Position numbers and translations under genes: made by a program
Source of the DNA: Morganella sibonii
Lineage (GTDB): Bacteria > Pseudomonadota > Gammaproteobacteria > Enterobacterales > Enterobacteriaceae
Assembly: GCF_040560245.1 (NCBI RefSeq)
Contig: NZ_JAKMWP010000006.1
DNA length: 64,000 bases
Direction: 5' to 3' (one strand)
The notes under the pieces: model-generated
Told to the model about the DNA's origin: nothing
Databases searched by the model: none
What the model saw: the letters and a program-made list of their open reading frames with translations, nothing else
In this document: in pieces, positions 9,205 through 18,710 of the stretch
Layout: each line of letters opens with the position of its first letter
Position numbering within the stretch: position 1 is the first letter of the stretch

Positions 9205-10293
9205 CTGACCAGACAACAGTAATGCATCTTTTGTTTGCCGGATATCCATTTTATTCAGCTCAATATCCTGTTTTCCGCTGATATAATTGGTACCGTCAAA
9301 AATCAGGGTGAAATCGTTGATCGGACTTTTCGGATTACGGTAGTTTGTTTTCATCTGACCATCATTTTCAATGCTGCTGTTACTCATAATAGTATTCATC
9401 AGCAATGTATTAATTTTACCTGATGAATGATTTTCAAATATGGAATGATACAGATCCATTGTCAGTTGGTTATGGCCGTACATCGGTGTTTTTTCCGGGT
9501 CAGTTAACTGTAATTCAGGCCCTATGGTCACTTGTCCTGCATTCGATACTTGTGCAGCAGCAGAATGAATATACATATTATCCGCTTTGATATGACTATT
9601 TGCTTTGATATTCATGAAGTTATTGGTGTCTTTTCTGTTTTCCAAAGAGTAATCCGGATTTATCATTTCCAGATCACGAATACCGCTGTTCGTTTTTTTC
9701 AGATCATAGTGTCCGATATAGGTCGCCAGATTCCTGGTTTTCAGCTGACTGTTTTTAACATCAATGGCAGCGGCAATTAATGTAAATTTGCCGGTATCAG
9801 CAAAATGTTGTTCTGCAGTATTCAGCATACGGATTTTTCCGCCGATATTCCGGTAACCGGAAAATTGCCCGTCAGGTGTCAGGCTGACATTACCGGCAGC
9901 CATACTGAAACTGTTAATACCGGAAACACTGCATCCGTTACAGGCAATACCGTTCGGGTTGGCAATAATCAGATGAGCTTTTTTACCATCGACATGCATA
10001 TTACCGCGCAGTTGTGATTTTTCGGTTGAAAGCACTTCGTTAATAATTGTCCCGGCACCAGCTTCACGGTTATTAAATACCACACCATGTTTATTAACAT
10101 TAAACTGATCGTAGGCATTATAAGAAACACCGTGTGTGTTTGCCGGTGCGATATCAATGGTAGTTTTGTTTTTATGGCGGGTGACCTGAGTCGTCTCTGC
10201 GGATACCGGATTAACGGTAATACCGGCTGCTGAGGCAAACTGAGCGAGTAAAAGGGCACTGCTGATAACGGATAGCTTCACTATTTTTTGCAT
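9202..10293 (-). CDS. Minimal TpsA-type exoprotein (two-partner secretion domain)
   Basis: A 363-residue secreted protein: signal peptide at about residues 1-22, then a haemagglutinin/haemolysin-type TPS domain that would be recognised by a TpsB pore. Visible hallmarks are NPNGI at 112-116 followed by CNGC at 118-121, as in ShlA/HpmA-type cytolysins, and the GVVFNN segment near residue 70. The rest is a short beta-helix-like stretch with no repeats. The ATG at 10293 has GGGAG five bases upstream; a GTG two codons earlier is less likely. Family members are usually 1000 to over 3000 residues, so this is extremely short, but no downstream remnant exists because glyS lies directly next to it. The partner TpsB is encoded divergently beyond the tRNA gene. 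A- and T-rich compared with the flanking genes, which suggests transfer. Confidence 0.82.
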   Translation of the reverse strand: MQKIVKLSVISSALLLAQFASAAGITVNPVSAETTQVTRHKNKTTIDIAPANTHGVSYNAYDQFNVNKHGVVFNNREAGAGTIINEVLSTEKSQLRGNMHVDGKKAHLIIANPNGIACNGCSVSGINSFSMAAGNVSLTPDGQFSGYRNIGGKIRMLNTAEQHFADTGKFTLIAAAIDVKNSQLKTRNLATYIGHYDLKKTNSGIRDLEMINPDYSLENRKDTNNFMNIKANSHIKADNMYIHSAAAQVSNAGQVTIGPELQLTDPEKTPMYGHNQLTMDLYHSIFENHSSGKINTLLMNTIMSNSSIENDGQMKTNYRNPKSPINDFTLIFDGTNYISGKQDIELNKMDIRQTKDALLLSGQ

Positions 10294-10519
10294 AACCACT
10301 CCCTGGTTGTTGTTGAGATATAAAAAACACAGGCAGAATAAATAAAGTCTCTGCTGACAGATATGAATGAAGTGGTTATTTTTTGTCAGTTTTCAGCATT
10401 CCGATAGCAAATAAAAAACATATCGTTTACCAATAAGCGGAGAGAAAACAGAAATTTGGCTGATAAACCGGCGAAATAAAAATAATACGGCGAAAAACAA
10501 AAAATTCCGGTTCCGGCTC

Positions 10520-10548
10520 TTGACGTTTATCCTTTCCGGCAGTAATAT
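10520..10548 (+). promoter_or_regulatory. Sigma-70 promoter of the tRNA-Pro gene
   Basis: TTGACG, 17 bases, TAATAT; the expected start is near 10555, a few bases before the mature tRNA. The bases after the -10 are C-rich, as in stringently controlled stable-RNA promoters. Confidence 0.8.
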
Positions 10549-10560
10549 CCATCCCGCTTT

Positions 10561-10637
10561 CGGCGAGTAGCGCAGCTTGGTAGCGCAACTGGTTTGGGAC
10601 CAGTGGGTCGTAGGTTCGAATCCTATCTCGCCGACCA
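10561..10637 (+). tRNA. proM: tRNA-Pro (anticodon TGG)
   Basis: A 77-base cloverleaf with the acceptor stem CGGCGAG / CTCGCCG, anticodon loop TTTGGGA giving TGG, T-arm GGTTCGAATCC and an encoded CCA end. It differs only slightly from E. coli proM as I remember it. It lies between the two halves of a two-partner secretion system, with its own promoter and terminator. Confidence 0.98.
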
Positions 10638-10645
10638 TATTAAGA

Positions 10646-10674
10646 AAAACCCTGCTTTTACAGCAGGGTTTTTT
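10646..10674 (+). terminator. Terminator of tRNA-Pro
   Basis: The stem AACCCTGC / GCAGGGTT with a 7-base loop is followed by a T-run, 9 bases after the CCA end. Confidence 0.85.
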
Positions 10675-10802
10675 GCTTTTCAGCATCCTTGCATTCTTCT
10701 CTTATCTGCTGCTTTCAAAAATTACGCTGCTTTTTTGATATCGCTGTTTTCTGTTATCCGTTTAACTGCCCGCTGAAAGGATTTCATCAGACGGACGGAT
10801 AC

Positions 10803-12350
10803 ATGATAAAAAAAACAGTGGTTGCTGTTGCGATGGCGGCCTGTGGCTGTGCATGGGGCAGCACTTACACCTCTTCTGCGGTTTCTCCGGCCTCCTGCGC
10901 CATACTGTCAGAGGTGGTGATTGAACAGCGGGAATTAATCGGGCCGTCTTATCTGGCGGATCAATTTGAAAAGAATATTACCGGACACTGTCTGACATCA
11001 GAACAGATGGCGGAAGCGGTTATTGCGCTGGAGTCAGCGGTGCACGAGGCCGGGTTCATCACGGCACAAATCAGTGTGCCGCCGCAGAATGTCAGTGACG
11101 GTACGCTGACACTCCACTATCAGCCCGGTTATCTGAGCGGTTACCGCGATAAGGAAAGCGGGGATACACGATTCGGCCTGAATCTGATTTTTCCGCAGCG
11201 GGCTGACGGACAACTAAATATCCGCGATACCGAACAGGGGATGGCACATCTGAATCAGCTGCCGGGGCTCGGTGCTCAGGCGGCAGTGGAACCCGATCCG
11301 CTTAATCCCGGCAACAGTGTGATCACGATTACACAGCAGAAAAAACGCAGCATAAGTGGTTCGCTTGAAGTCAATAATCATGGCAGCCGATCAACCGGTA
11401 ACAGGCAGATAAGCAACCGGCTCAGTATTGAGAATCCGTTGCAGCTATATGATCGCCTGTTTATTTATACCCAGCGGGATATGGATCGCGATCATTCCGC
11501 CGGCGTGAAATTTATTTATGGTCAGTACCGGATCCCTTTCCGGCACTGGGAGTTTACGGCAGGCGGCAGTTATATTGAGCAAAAGCAGCAATACCCGGTA
11601 TACCGGGGATCACTGGACTATTTTACCCGCAGTAAAACACTGGATCTGAATCTCGGCCGCAAACTGTTTCTGACCCCCGTGCATGATGTCACTCTCAGCA
11701 GCGGAATTTCTGCGGTAACCCGGCAGGTTACGCTCGGGCACTCGCCACTGATATTACCTGAGCGCCGTTCTGTTTACTGGAATACCGGGCTGAACCATCG
11801 CTGGTATCATCCGGCATTCACCTTTCAGTATCAGGTTCAGTATAAGCATTCGCTGAACCGTTTTGGTGCTCTGCCGGTAACAGAAAAAAAACTGAAACCG
11901 ACCCGGCAACTGATGGCGGAAACAACACTGACAGTGCCGTTCCGTCTGGCCGGTCTGCCGTTTTATTATGAAAATGTGATGCGCGGCTCCGTCAATGCGG
12001 ATAAAGCGGATGAGATGGATTATGAATCGCTGAGCGGCCGCTATTCGGTCCGCGGTTATCCTTTTTCCCACAGCATGAGCGCTGCGCGGGTATTTATCAG
12101 CCGTAATGAGGTGGTCTGGCAGCAGGTATTGCCGGGGCATAACCTCTATCTGGCGGCGGATGCCGCTCTGCCCGGGATGAAAATTGCCGGGGGTGCGCGG
12201 TCTCATGGCCTGGCAGGTACAGAGATCGGAATCAGAGGTGCTTATAAGTCACTGGGTTATCAGGTTTTTGCCGGTATGCCGCTGAAAGAGGCTGAAGGTG
12301 TGCGGGCATTCTCCCCGGAGGGCGGGGTCTCGGTCAGCGTCAGTTACTGA
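10803..12350 (+). CDS. TpsB outer-membrane transporter (ShlB/FhaC/HecB family)
   Basis: A 515-residue outer-membrane pore of the two-partner secretion family. It has a signal peptide (ends near WGSTY), a ShlB-type POTRA region (residues about 50-200, with LTSEQMAEAVIALESAVHEA and GFITAQISVPPQ), and a 16-strand barrel with the conserved VRGY motif of loop L6 at residues 416-419, ending in the aromatic VSVSY typical of outer-membrane proteins. I chose the ATG at 10803 because the signal peptide begins there; an in-frame start 38 codons earlier falls in the tRNA terminator region. Its presumed substrate is the divergent small TpsA. TpsB genes normally sit directly upstream of tpsA on the same strand, so the arrangement is unusual. 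Confidence 0.9.
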   Translation: MIKKTVVAVAMAACGCAWGSTYTSSAVSPASCAILSEVVIEQRELIGPSYLADQFEKNITGHCLTSEQMAEAVIALESAVHEAGFITAQISVPPQNVSDGTLTLHYQPGYLSGYRDKESGDTRFGLNLIFPQRADGQLNIRDTEQGMAHLNQLPGLGAQAAVEPDPLNPGNSVITITQQKKRSISGSLEVNNHGSRSTGNRQISNRLSIENPLQLYDRLFIYTQRDMDRDHSAGVKFIYGQYRIPFRHWEFTAGGSYIEQKQQYPVYRGSLDYFTRSKTLDLNLGRKLFLTPVHDVTLSSGISAVTRQVTLGHSPLILPERRSVYWNTGLNHRWYHPAFTFQYQVQYKHSLNRFGALPVTEKKLKPTRQLMAETTLTVPFRLAGLPFYYENVMRGSVNADKADEMDYESLSGRYSVRGYPFSHSMSAARVFISRNEVVWQQVLPGHNLYLAADAALPGMKIAGGARSHGLAGTEIGIRGAYKSLGYQVFAGMPLKEAEGVRAFSPEGGVSVSVSY

Positions 12351-12780
12351 CGATAATTGCTTTCGTTACGTGATAGTTCCGCTGTATATCAGGCCGGAAG
12401 CGGATTACAGCGGCAAACGTGGCAAAAGGTGCAACGGAAAACACTGTGACAATGATATCAGACAAAATAATCGCGCAGTAATTAAGCATTCAGTCACAAA
12501 ATCCGGATAATTTTTGTCAGCTGTTTATTCTGTGAACATTTTGCCGGGCAGGTGAATAAATGCTCAGTTGTGCGCCTGCTCAAACATTTTAGCTGTTTTT
12601 GTTACTAAAACGTTTGATTTATGTGTTTTATGTGTAGTCATCATCCATAGTCAATAGTATTGACTGCCTCTGTGACAGTTGATTTAGTGAAGTGTCAGAA
12701 AATAATAAACAAACTGAAATCTGTGGTCCGGTGCTGCCGGACGACAGAGCAAACACGACATTCAACGACAGGCGGAGATA
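12351..12780. other. 430-base regulatory gap before dppA
   Basis: No coding sequence is seen. The right part holds a likely dppA promoter (separate entry) and an A/C-rich leader (AATAAACAAACTG, then GCAAACACGACATTCAACG) ending in GGCGGAG before dppA. In E. coli and Salmonella the dppA leader is a GcvB small-RNA target through CA-rich sequence; the leader here would suit that, but this is inference. The left part, after tpsB, shows nothing recognisable. Confidence 0.6.
12660..12688 (+). promoter_or_regulatory. Candidate dppA promoter
   Basis: TTGACT, 17 bases, TTTAGT; it would give a leader of about 85 bases. This is the best-scoring hexamer pair by eye in the gap, not proven. Confidence 0.5.
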
Positions 12781-14400
12781 ATGATGATGAGAAGCGCCAA
12801 ACGTAAGACAGGATTAGCGAAGCTGGGCATTACACTGGTTGCTCTGGCGGTGTCTGCAAGCGTCAATGCGGCGGGAACGCTGGTTTTTTGTTCTGAGGGA
12901 TCACCGGAAGGGTTTAACCCGCAGCTGTTCACCTCAGGAACCACCTATGATGCCAGCTCCGTGCCGCTGTATAACCGGCTGGTCGAGTTTAAAGCCGGTA
13001 CCACAGAGCTGGAGCCGGGCCTGGCTGAATCCTGGGAAGTGAGTGAAGACGGAAAAACCTATACTTTCCACCTGCGTAAAGGGGTGAAATTCCACAGCAG
13101 CAAGGAATTTAAACCAACCCGCGATTTAAATGCTGATGATGTGATCTTTACTTTCGATCGTCAGAAAAACCCGGATAACCCGTATCACAAAGTATCCGGC
13201 GGCAGTTATGAATATTTCAGCGGTATGGATATGGACAAGATCATCGACAAGGTTGAGAAAGTCGATGATAACACCGTCCGTTTTCAGCTTAGCCGCTCTG
13301 AAGCGCCATTCCTGGCCAACCTCGGTATGGACTTTGCCTCGATTCTCTCCGCAGAATATGCCGATCAGATGCTGAAAGCCGGTACACCGGAGAAAGTGGA
13401 TCTGAACCCGATCGGTACAGGGCCGTTTGTGTTACAGCAGTACCAGAAAGACTCCCGTATCCTGTATAAAGCTAATGATGATTACTGGAACGGTAAGCCG
13501 AAAATTGACCGCCTGGTCTTCTCCATCACACCGGACGCTTCTGTCCGCTACGCCAAATTACAGAAGAATGAGTGCCAGGTGATGCCGTACCCGAATCCGG
13601 CTGATCTGGAGCGTATGCGTGCGGATAAAAACATTGTTCTCAAAGAGCAGCCGGGCCTGAACGTCGGCTATCTCTCCTATAACGTCACGAAAAAACCGCT
13701 GGATAACGTCAAAGTCCGTCAGGCGCTGAATATGGCCGTTAATAAAGATGCCATTATTGACGCGGTTTATCAGGGTGCAGGCCAGAAAGCGAAAAACCTG
13801 ATCCCGCCGACCATGTGGGGTTATAACAACGGTATCGAAGACTATCCGTATGATCCGGAGAAAGCCAAAGCACTGCTGAAAGAAGCGGGTATGGAAAACG
13901 GCTTTGAAATCGACCTGTGGGCGATGCCGGTTCAGCGTCCGTATAACCCGAACGCCCGCCGTATGGCTGAGATGATCCAGGCAGACTGGGCGAAAGTCGG
14001 CGTGAAAGCCAAGATTGTGACCTATGAGTGGGGTGAGTACCTCAAGCGCGCGAAAGCGGGTGAGCCTCAGACCGTCATGATGGGCTGGACCGGTGATAAC
14101 GGGGATCCGGATAACTTCTTCGCCACACTCTTCAGCTGTGCGGCCAAAGAGCAGGGTTCGAACTACTCGAAATGGTGTGATCAGTCCTTTGAAAACATCA
14201 TTCAGCCGGCACGCACCACGGCTGATCCGAAAGAGCGCGCCAAGCTGTATGAACAGGCTCAGGTAGTGATGAAAGATCAGGCACCTGCGCTGATCGTTGC
14301 GCACTCCACCGTGTTTGAGCCGGTTCGCAAAGAAGTGAAAGGCTATGTGGTGGATCCGCTGGGTAAACACCACTTTGACAATGTCTCTATCGAAAAATAA
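12781..14400 (+). CDS. dppA: Periplasmic dipeptide-binding protein DppA
   Basis: DppA captures dipeptides (and haem in some species) in the periplasm for the DppBCDF ABC transporter. The 539-residue precursor has a signal peptide ending near SASVNA, then AGTLVFCSEGSPEGFNPQLF, the SBP_5 family start. The two cysteines of the mature N-terminal region and the segment FSCAAKEQGSNYSKWC are retained. Three consecutive ATG codons open the gene; the third (12787) is best spaced from GGAG. A strong stem-loop follows the stop, before dppB, which probably makes dppA mRNA more abundant than the rest of the operon. Confidence 0.98.
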   Translation: MMMRSAKRKTGLAKLGITLVALAVSASVNAAGTLVFCSEGSPEGFNPQLFTSGTTYDASSVPLYNRLVEFKAGTTELEPGLAESWEVSEDGKTYTFHLRKGVKFHSSKEFKPTRDLNADDVIFTFDRQKNPDNPYHKVSGGSYEYFSGMDMDKIIDKVEKVDDNTVRFQLSRSEAPFLANLGMDFASILSAEYADQMLKAGTPEKVDLNPIGTGPFVLQQYQKDSRILYKANDDYWNGKPKIDRLVFSITPDASVRYAKLQKNECQVMPYPNPADLERMRADKNIVLKEQPGLNVGYLSYNVTKKPLDNVKVRQALNMAVNKDAIIDAVYQGAGQKAKNLIPPTMWGYNNGIEDYPYDPEKAKALLKEAGMENGFEIDLWAMPVQRPYNPNARRMAEMIQADWAKVGVKAKIVTYEWGEYLKRAKAGEPQTVMMGWTGDNGDPDNFFATLFSCAAKEQGSNYSKWCDQSFENIIQPARTTADPKERAKLYEQAQVVMKDQAPALIVAHSTVFEPVRKEVKGYVVDPLGKHHFDNVSIEK

Positions 14401-14427
14401 GTAAACCGGAAATCAGTGTTACCGGTC

Positions 14428-14451
14428 TGCCGCCTCCTCCGGGGGGCGGCA
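14428..14451 (+). other. Intercistronic stem-loop between dppA and dppB
   Basis: TGCCGCC / GGCGGCA, extendable inward by GC and GT pairs, with a tight loop and no T-run. The position in the 200-base dppA-dppB gap suggests an mRNA-stabilising or partially terminating hairpin giving excess of the binding protein. No gene is present in the gap. Confidence 0.65.
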
Positions 14452-14600
14452 ACCCTGTATCGAACCGCATTGCACGGACGACGCAGAACACATAATTAAA
14501 ACAATATTATTCATCGTGTGAGTATAAAGGGAAAGTCCTCCCTTTCGTCCGGTCTTATGACCTGAGCGCTGTCAGCGGCCATTACAAGAGAAACAGGGAT

Positions 14601-15620
14601 ATGCTGCAATTTATCCTCCGGCGTGTCGGGATGGTAATACCGACATTTATCGGTATTACGTTACTGACGTTTATATTTGTTCATCTGATCCCGGGAGACC
14701 CGGTCACTATCATGGCGGGTGAGCGGGGGATCTCCCCTGAACGCCACGCACAGCTGATGGCGGCTCTGGGGCTGGATCAGCCATACTGGAAACAGTACCT
14801 TCATTATATCAATGGTGTCCTGCACGGTGACCTCGGCCTCTCTCTGAAGAGCCGCCAGCCGGTATGGGACGAATTTGTTCCCCGCTTTAAAGCCACACTG
14901 GAACTCGCGGCCTGCGCCATGATTTTTGCTATCTCTGTCGGGATCCCTGTCGGGGTGCTGGCAGCAGTCAAACGGGGCTCGGTCTTTGATCACACCGCTA
15001 TCGGGATCTCCCTGACCGGTTATTCGATGCCGATTTTCTGGTGGGGCATCATGCTGATCATGCTGGTGTCCGTAAATCTCGATCTGACACCGGTGTCAGG
15101 GCGCTTATCAGACAGTGTGTTCCTGGATGACAGCCAGCCGCTGACCGGATTTATGCTGATTGATACTCTGATCTGGGGTGAGGACGGCGATTTCCATGAT
15201 GCCGTGATGCATCTTATTCTGCCGTCCATTGTGCTCGGTACTATTCCGCTGGCGGTGATTGTCCGTATGACCCGCTCGGCGATGCTGGAAGTGCTGGGTG
15301 AGGACTATATCCGTACCGCCCGTGCCAAAGGGCTGAGCCGCCTCCGTGTGATTGTGGTGCATGCACTGCGCAACGCGCTGCTGCCGGTGGTGACCGTTAT
15401 CGGCTTACAGGTCGGCGTGATGCTGGCCGGGGCGATTCTGACCGAAACTATCTTTTCCTGGCCCGGTATCGGCCGCTGGCTGATCGATGCGCTTCAGCGC
15501 CGCGACTATCCGGTTGTGCAGGGCGGCGTTCTGCTGATCGCCATTCTGATTATCCTGGTTAACCTGTGCGTGGATTTACTCTACGGCGTCGTTAACCCGC
15601 GTATTCGTCATAAAAAATAA
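14601..15620 (+). CDS. dppB: Dipeptide ABC transporter permease DppB
   Basis: A 339-residue inner-membrane permease of the OppB/DppB family with about six helices. It begins MLQFILRRVGMVIPTFIGIT and carries the EAA-type loop DYIRTARAKGLSRLRVIVVHALRN near residues 234-257, where the ATPases dock. An insertion-like segment around residues 165-195 is typical of DppB. dppC follows after 12 bases. Confidence 0.98.
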   Translation: MLQFILRRVGMVIPTFIGITLLTFIFVHLIPGDPVTIMAGERGISPERHAQLMAALGLDQPYWKQYLHYINGVLHGDLGLSLKSRQPVWDEFVPRFKATLELAACAMIFAISVGIPVGVLAAVKRGSVFDHTAIGISLTGYSMPIFWWGIMLIMLVSVNLDLTPVSGRLSDSVFLDDSQPLTGFMLIDTLIWGEDGDFHDAVMHLILPSIVLGTIPLAVIVRMTRSAMLEVLGEDYIRTARAKGLSRLRVIVVHALRNALLPVVTVIGLQVGVMLAGAILTETIFSWPGIGRWLIDALQRRDYPVVQGGVLLIAILIILVNLCVDLLYGVVNPRIRHKK

Positions 15621-15632
15621 CAGGAGCGCACA

Positions 15633-16535
15633 ATGTCTGAAACGACAAATACTACCGTGACCAGCGCGCCTGAGCCGCTTTCCCCGCTGCGCGAATTCTG
15701 GCACTACTTCCGGCGCAATAAAGGCGCACTGATCGGTCTGATTTATATCCTGGCGATGCTGCTGACCGCTGTTTTTGCCCCGCTGCTTGCTCCGCACCTG
15801 CCGGATGAGCAGTTCCGTGACCATTTATTACAGCCGCCGGTCTGGCAGGAGGGCGGCTCATGGCAGTTTATTCTCGGTACTGATGATATCGGCCGCGATA
15901 TTCTGTCACGCCTGATGTACGGCGCCCGGCTTTCGCTGCTGGTCGGCTGTCTGGTGGTGGCGTTATCGCTGCTGCTGGGTGTGGTGATTGGTCTGGCGGC
16001 CGGGTATTTCGGCGGCTGGGTTGATGCCCTGATCATGCGTATCGTCGATATTATGCTGGCACTGCCGAGCCTGCTGCTGGCGCTGGTACTGGTGGCGATT
16101 TTTGGCCCGTCGATTGTTAACGCCTCGCTGGCACTGACTTTCGTGGCATTGCCGCACTATATCCGTCTGACCCGCGCGGCGGTGCTGACTGAAGTAAGCC
16201 GTGACTATGTGACTGCCTCTGCGGTGGCGGGTGCAGGCCCGGTGCGCCAGATGTTTGTCAATATTCTGCCGAATTGCCTGGCACCGCTGATTGTGCAGGC
16301 ATCTCTGGGGTTCTCCAACGCTATTCTGGACATGGCAGCATTAGGTTTCCTCGGGATGGGGGCACAGCCGCCGACACCGGAGTGGGGAACCATGCTGTCT
16401 GATGTTTTACAGTTTACGCAGAGCGCGTGGTGGGTGGTGACTTTCCCCGGCCTGGCGATTTTACTGACGGTACTGGCGTTTAACCTGATGGGCGACGGAT
16501 TGCGTGATGCCCTTGATCCTAAGCTTAAGCAGTAG
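15633..16535 (+). CDS. dppC: Dipeptide ABC transporter permease DppC
   Basis: The second permease, 300 residues, as in E. coli. The N-terminal OppC-type segment (EFWHYFRRNKGALIGLIYI) precedes the first helix, and the EAA loop (SRDYVTASAVAGAGPVRQMF) lies near residues 189-208. The motif LGTDDIGRDILSRLMYGARL near residue 80 is standard for the family. Preceded by an AGGAG ribosome site. Confidence 0.98.
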   Translation: MSETTNTTVTSAPEPLSPLREFWHYFRRNKGALIGLIYILAMLLTAVFAPLLAPHLPDEQFRDHLLQPPVWQEGGSWQFILGTDDIGRDILSRLMYGARLSLLVGCLVVALSLLLGVVIGLAAGYFGGWVDALIMRIVDIMLALPSLLLALVLVAIFGPSIVNASLALTFVALPHYIRLTRAAVLTEVSRDYVTASAVAGAGPVRQMFVNILPNCLAPLIVQASLGFSNAILDMAALGFLGMGAQPPTPEWGTMLSDVLQFTQSAWWVVTFPGLAILLTVLAFNLMGDGLRDALDPKLKQ

Positions 16536-16545
16536 AGGTGCAGAC

Positions 16546-17529
16546 ATGGCGTTATTAACAGTTGATAAATTATCTGTTCACTTCGGTGAAAAAGAGATGC
16601 CATTCCGCGCCGTTGACCGGATCAGTTATCAGGTTGAGGAAGGCGAGGTGCTCGGGATTGTCGGGGAATCCGGCTCCGGTAAATCCGTCAGTTCACTGGC
16701 GATTATGGGGCTGATTGATTTTCCGGGCCGGGTGATGGCGGAGAACCTGGAGTTTGACGGCCGCCATCTGCTGACTATCTCAGAAAAAGAGCGGCGCGAG
16801 CTGGTGGGCGCGGATGTGGCGATGATTTTCCAGGATCCGATGACCAGCCTCAATCCCTGCTATACCGTGGGGTATCAGATTATGGAAGCCCTGAAAGTTC
16901 ACCAGGGCGGCAACCGGAAAACCCGGTTACAGCGGACTATTGATCTGCTGACACTGGTCGGTATCCCGGATCCGAAATCGCGGCTGGATGTGTATCCGCA
17001 CCAGTTGTCCGGCGGGATGAGCCAGCGGGTGATGATTGCCATGGCGATAGCCTGCCGTCCGAAGCTGCTGATTGCGGATGAGCCGACAACGGCGCTGGAT
17101 GTGACTATTCAGGCACAAATTATTGAACTGCTTTTGGAATTGCAGCAGCAGGAAAACATGGCGCTGGTACTGATCACCCATGACCTTGCGCTGGTGGCAG
17201 AAGCCGCTCATCACATTATTGTGATGTATGCGGGGCAGGTGGCGGAGTCCGGTAAGGCGTCGGATATCTTCCGCGCGCCGCGCCACCCGTATACTCAGGC
17301 GCTGCTGCGGGCACTACCGGAATTTGCCGGTAACAAGAGCCGGCTGGCATCACTGCCGGGCGTGGTGCCCGGAAAATATGACCGGCCGGAAGGCTGTCTG
17401 CTGAACCCGCGCTGTCCGTATGCCACGGATTTATGCCGCAGCACGGAACCGGAACTGCGTACTGTCGGGGCGCGTCAGGTGAAATGTCATACCCCGCTGG
17501 ATGATGAAGGGAGACCGGGCCATGAGTGA
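16546..17529 (+). CDS. dppD: Dipeptide ABC transporter ATPase DppD
   Basis: A 327-residue ATPase, the same length as E. coli DppD. The start at 16546 (MALLTVDKLSVHFGEK) is preceded by AGAGGTG; frames starting earlier overlap dppC. Walker A is GESGSGKSVSS near residues 41-51, the signature LSGGMSQRV follows, and Walker B is LLIADEPTTALDV. The C-terminal oligopeptide-transporter extension has conserved cysteines (CLLNPRCPYATDLC), which in this family can bind an iron-sulfur cluster. It overlaps dppF by 8 bases. Confidence 0.98.
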   Translation: MALLTVDKLSVHFGEKEMPFRAVDRISYQVEEGEVLGIVGESGSGKSVSSLAIMGLIDFPGRVMAENLEFDGRHLLTISEKERRELVGADVAMIFQDPMTSLNPCYTVGYQIMEALKVHQGGNRKTRLQRTIDLLTLVGIPDPKSRLDVYPHQLSGGMSQRVMIAMAIACRPKLLIADEPTTALDVTIQAQIIELLLELQQQENMALVLITHDLALVAEAAHHIIVMYAGQVAESGKASDIFRAPRHPYTQALLRALPEFAGNKSRLASLPGVVPGKYDRPEGCLLNPRCPYATDLCRSTEPELRTVGARQVKCHTPLDDEGRPGHE

Positions 17530-18520
17530 AACCACACAGCCGCTGTTACATGTCAGTGATCTGAAAAAATATTATCCGGTGAAAAAAGGTTTTTTCTCAC
17601 CGGAACGGATGGTGAAAGCCCTCGACGGCGTATCCTTTGATCTGAACCGGGGAAAGACCCTGGCAGTGGTCGGGGAGTCCGGCTGCGGTAAATCGACACT
17701 CGGCCGCCTGCTGACCATGATTGAAAAACCGACCGGCGGGGAACTGTTTTATCAGGGACAGGATCTGCTGGTGGCGGATAAACATGCAGAGAAACTGCGG
17801 CGTCAGAAAATCCAGATTGTGTTCCAGAATCCGTACGGTTCGCTCAATCCGCGTAAAAAAGTCGGGCAGATTCTGGAAGAGCCGCTGATTATCAACACAT
17901 CACTCAGTGCGGCGGAGCGAAAAGAGAAAGTGCTGGCGATGATGGCGAAAGTTGGTCTGAAAACCGAGCATTACAGCCGTTATCCGCATATGTTCTCCGG
18001 CGGTCAGCGCCAGCGTATTGCGATTGCCCGGGGTCTGATGCTGGACCCGGATGTGGTGATTGCCGATGAGCCGGTATCGGCACTGGATGTGTCAGTCCGT
18101 GCTCAGGTGCTGAATCTGATGATGGATCTCCAGGATGAGCTGGGCTTGTCGTACGTGTTTATTTCGCATGATTTATCCGTGGTGGAGCATATCGCAGACG
18201 ATGTGATGGTTATGTATCTGGGGCGTTGTGTGGAAAAAGGCACTAAAGCGCAGATTTTTGAAAATCCGCGCCATCCTTACACACAGGCATTGTTGTCCGC
18301 AACACCACGGCTGAATCCGGCGCAGCGCCGCGAGCGGATAAAACTGACCGGTGAACTGCCGAGCCCGCTGAATCCTCCGCCGGGATGCGCTTTTGCCGCC
18401 CGCTGCCGTCATGCGTTCGGCACCTGCACCCAGTTCCGCCCGGAGCTGAAATCCTACGGCGGACAGCTGATTGCCTGTTTTGCGGCGGACAGGGAAGAAC
18501 AGGAAAAAACATCTGCATAA
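17522..18520 (+). CDS. dppF: Dipeptide ABC transporter ATPase DppF
   Basis: The partner ATPase, 332 residues. ATG at 17522 inside the end of dppD; this overlap suggests translational coupling. Walker A is GESGCGKSTLGR, the signature FSGGQRQRIAIA and Walker B VVIADEPVSALDV are intact. The C-terminal cysteine cluster (GCAFAARCRHAFGTC) matches DppD. Last gene of dppABCDF, followed by a terminator. Confidence 0.98.
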   Translation: MSETTQPLLHVSDLKKYYPVKKGFFSPERMVKALDGVSFDLNRGKTLAVVGESGCGKSTLGRLLTMIEKPTGGELFYQGQDLLVADKHAEKLRRQKIQIVFQNPYGSLNPRKKVGQILEEPLIINTSLSAAERKEKVLAMMAKVGLKTEHYSRYPHMFSGGQRQRIAIARGLMLDPDVVIADEPVSALDVSVRAQVLNLMMDLQDELGLSYVFISHDLSVVEHIADDVMVMYLGRCVEKGTKAQIFENPRHPYTQALLSATPRLNPAQRRERIKLTGELPSPLNPPPGCAFAARCRHAFGTCTQFRPELKSYGGQLIACFAADREEQEKTSA

Positions 18521-18572
18521 CATTCTGTTTTACCGGAAATTACAGAAAAATATGTTTTAACTGAACACAAAC

Positions 18573-18606
18573 AGCGATAATGGAGGGCTCCGTTATCGCT
18601 TTTTGC
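18573..18606 (+). terminator. Terminator of the dpp operon
   Basis: The stem AGCGATAA / TTATCGCT enclosing a further GGAG / CTCC pairing is followed by TTTTT. About 50 bases after the dppF stop. Confidence 0.85.
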
Positions 18607-18710
18607 TGTCTGGGGGGTGAGATTAGATCAGCACAAAGCATAATGATGACGTATAATCACTGCGTACGACGAAAGATGTGATAACTGAATTGTAACGAAA
18701 GGCGTGGAAT

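Noticed and set aside
10561..10637. tRNA-Pro as attachment site of an integrated element carrying the secretion genes.
   Set aside because: No integrase and no duplicated tRNA 3' end was seen on either side.
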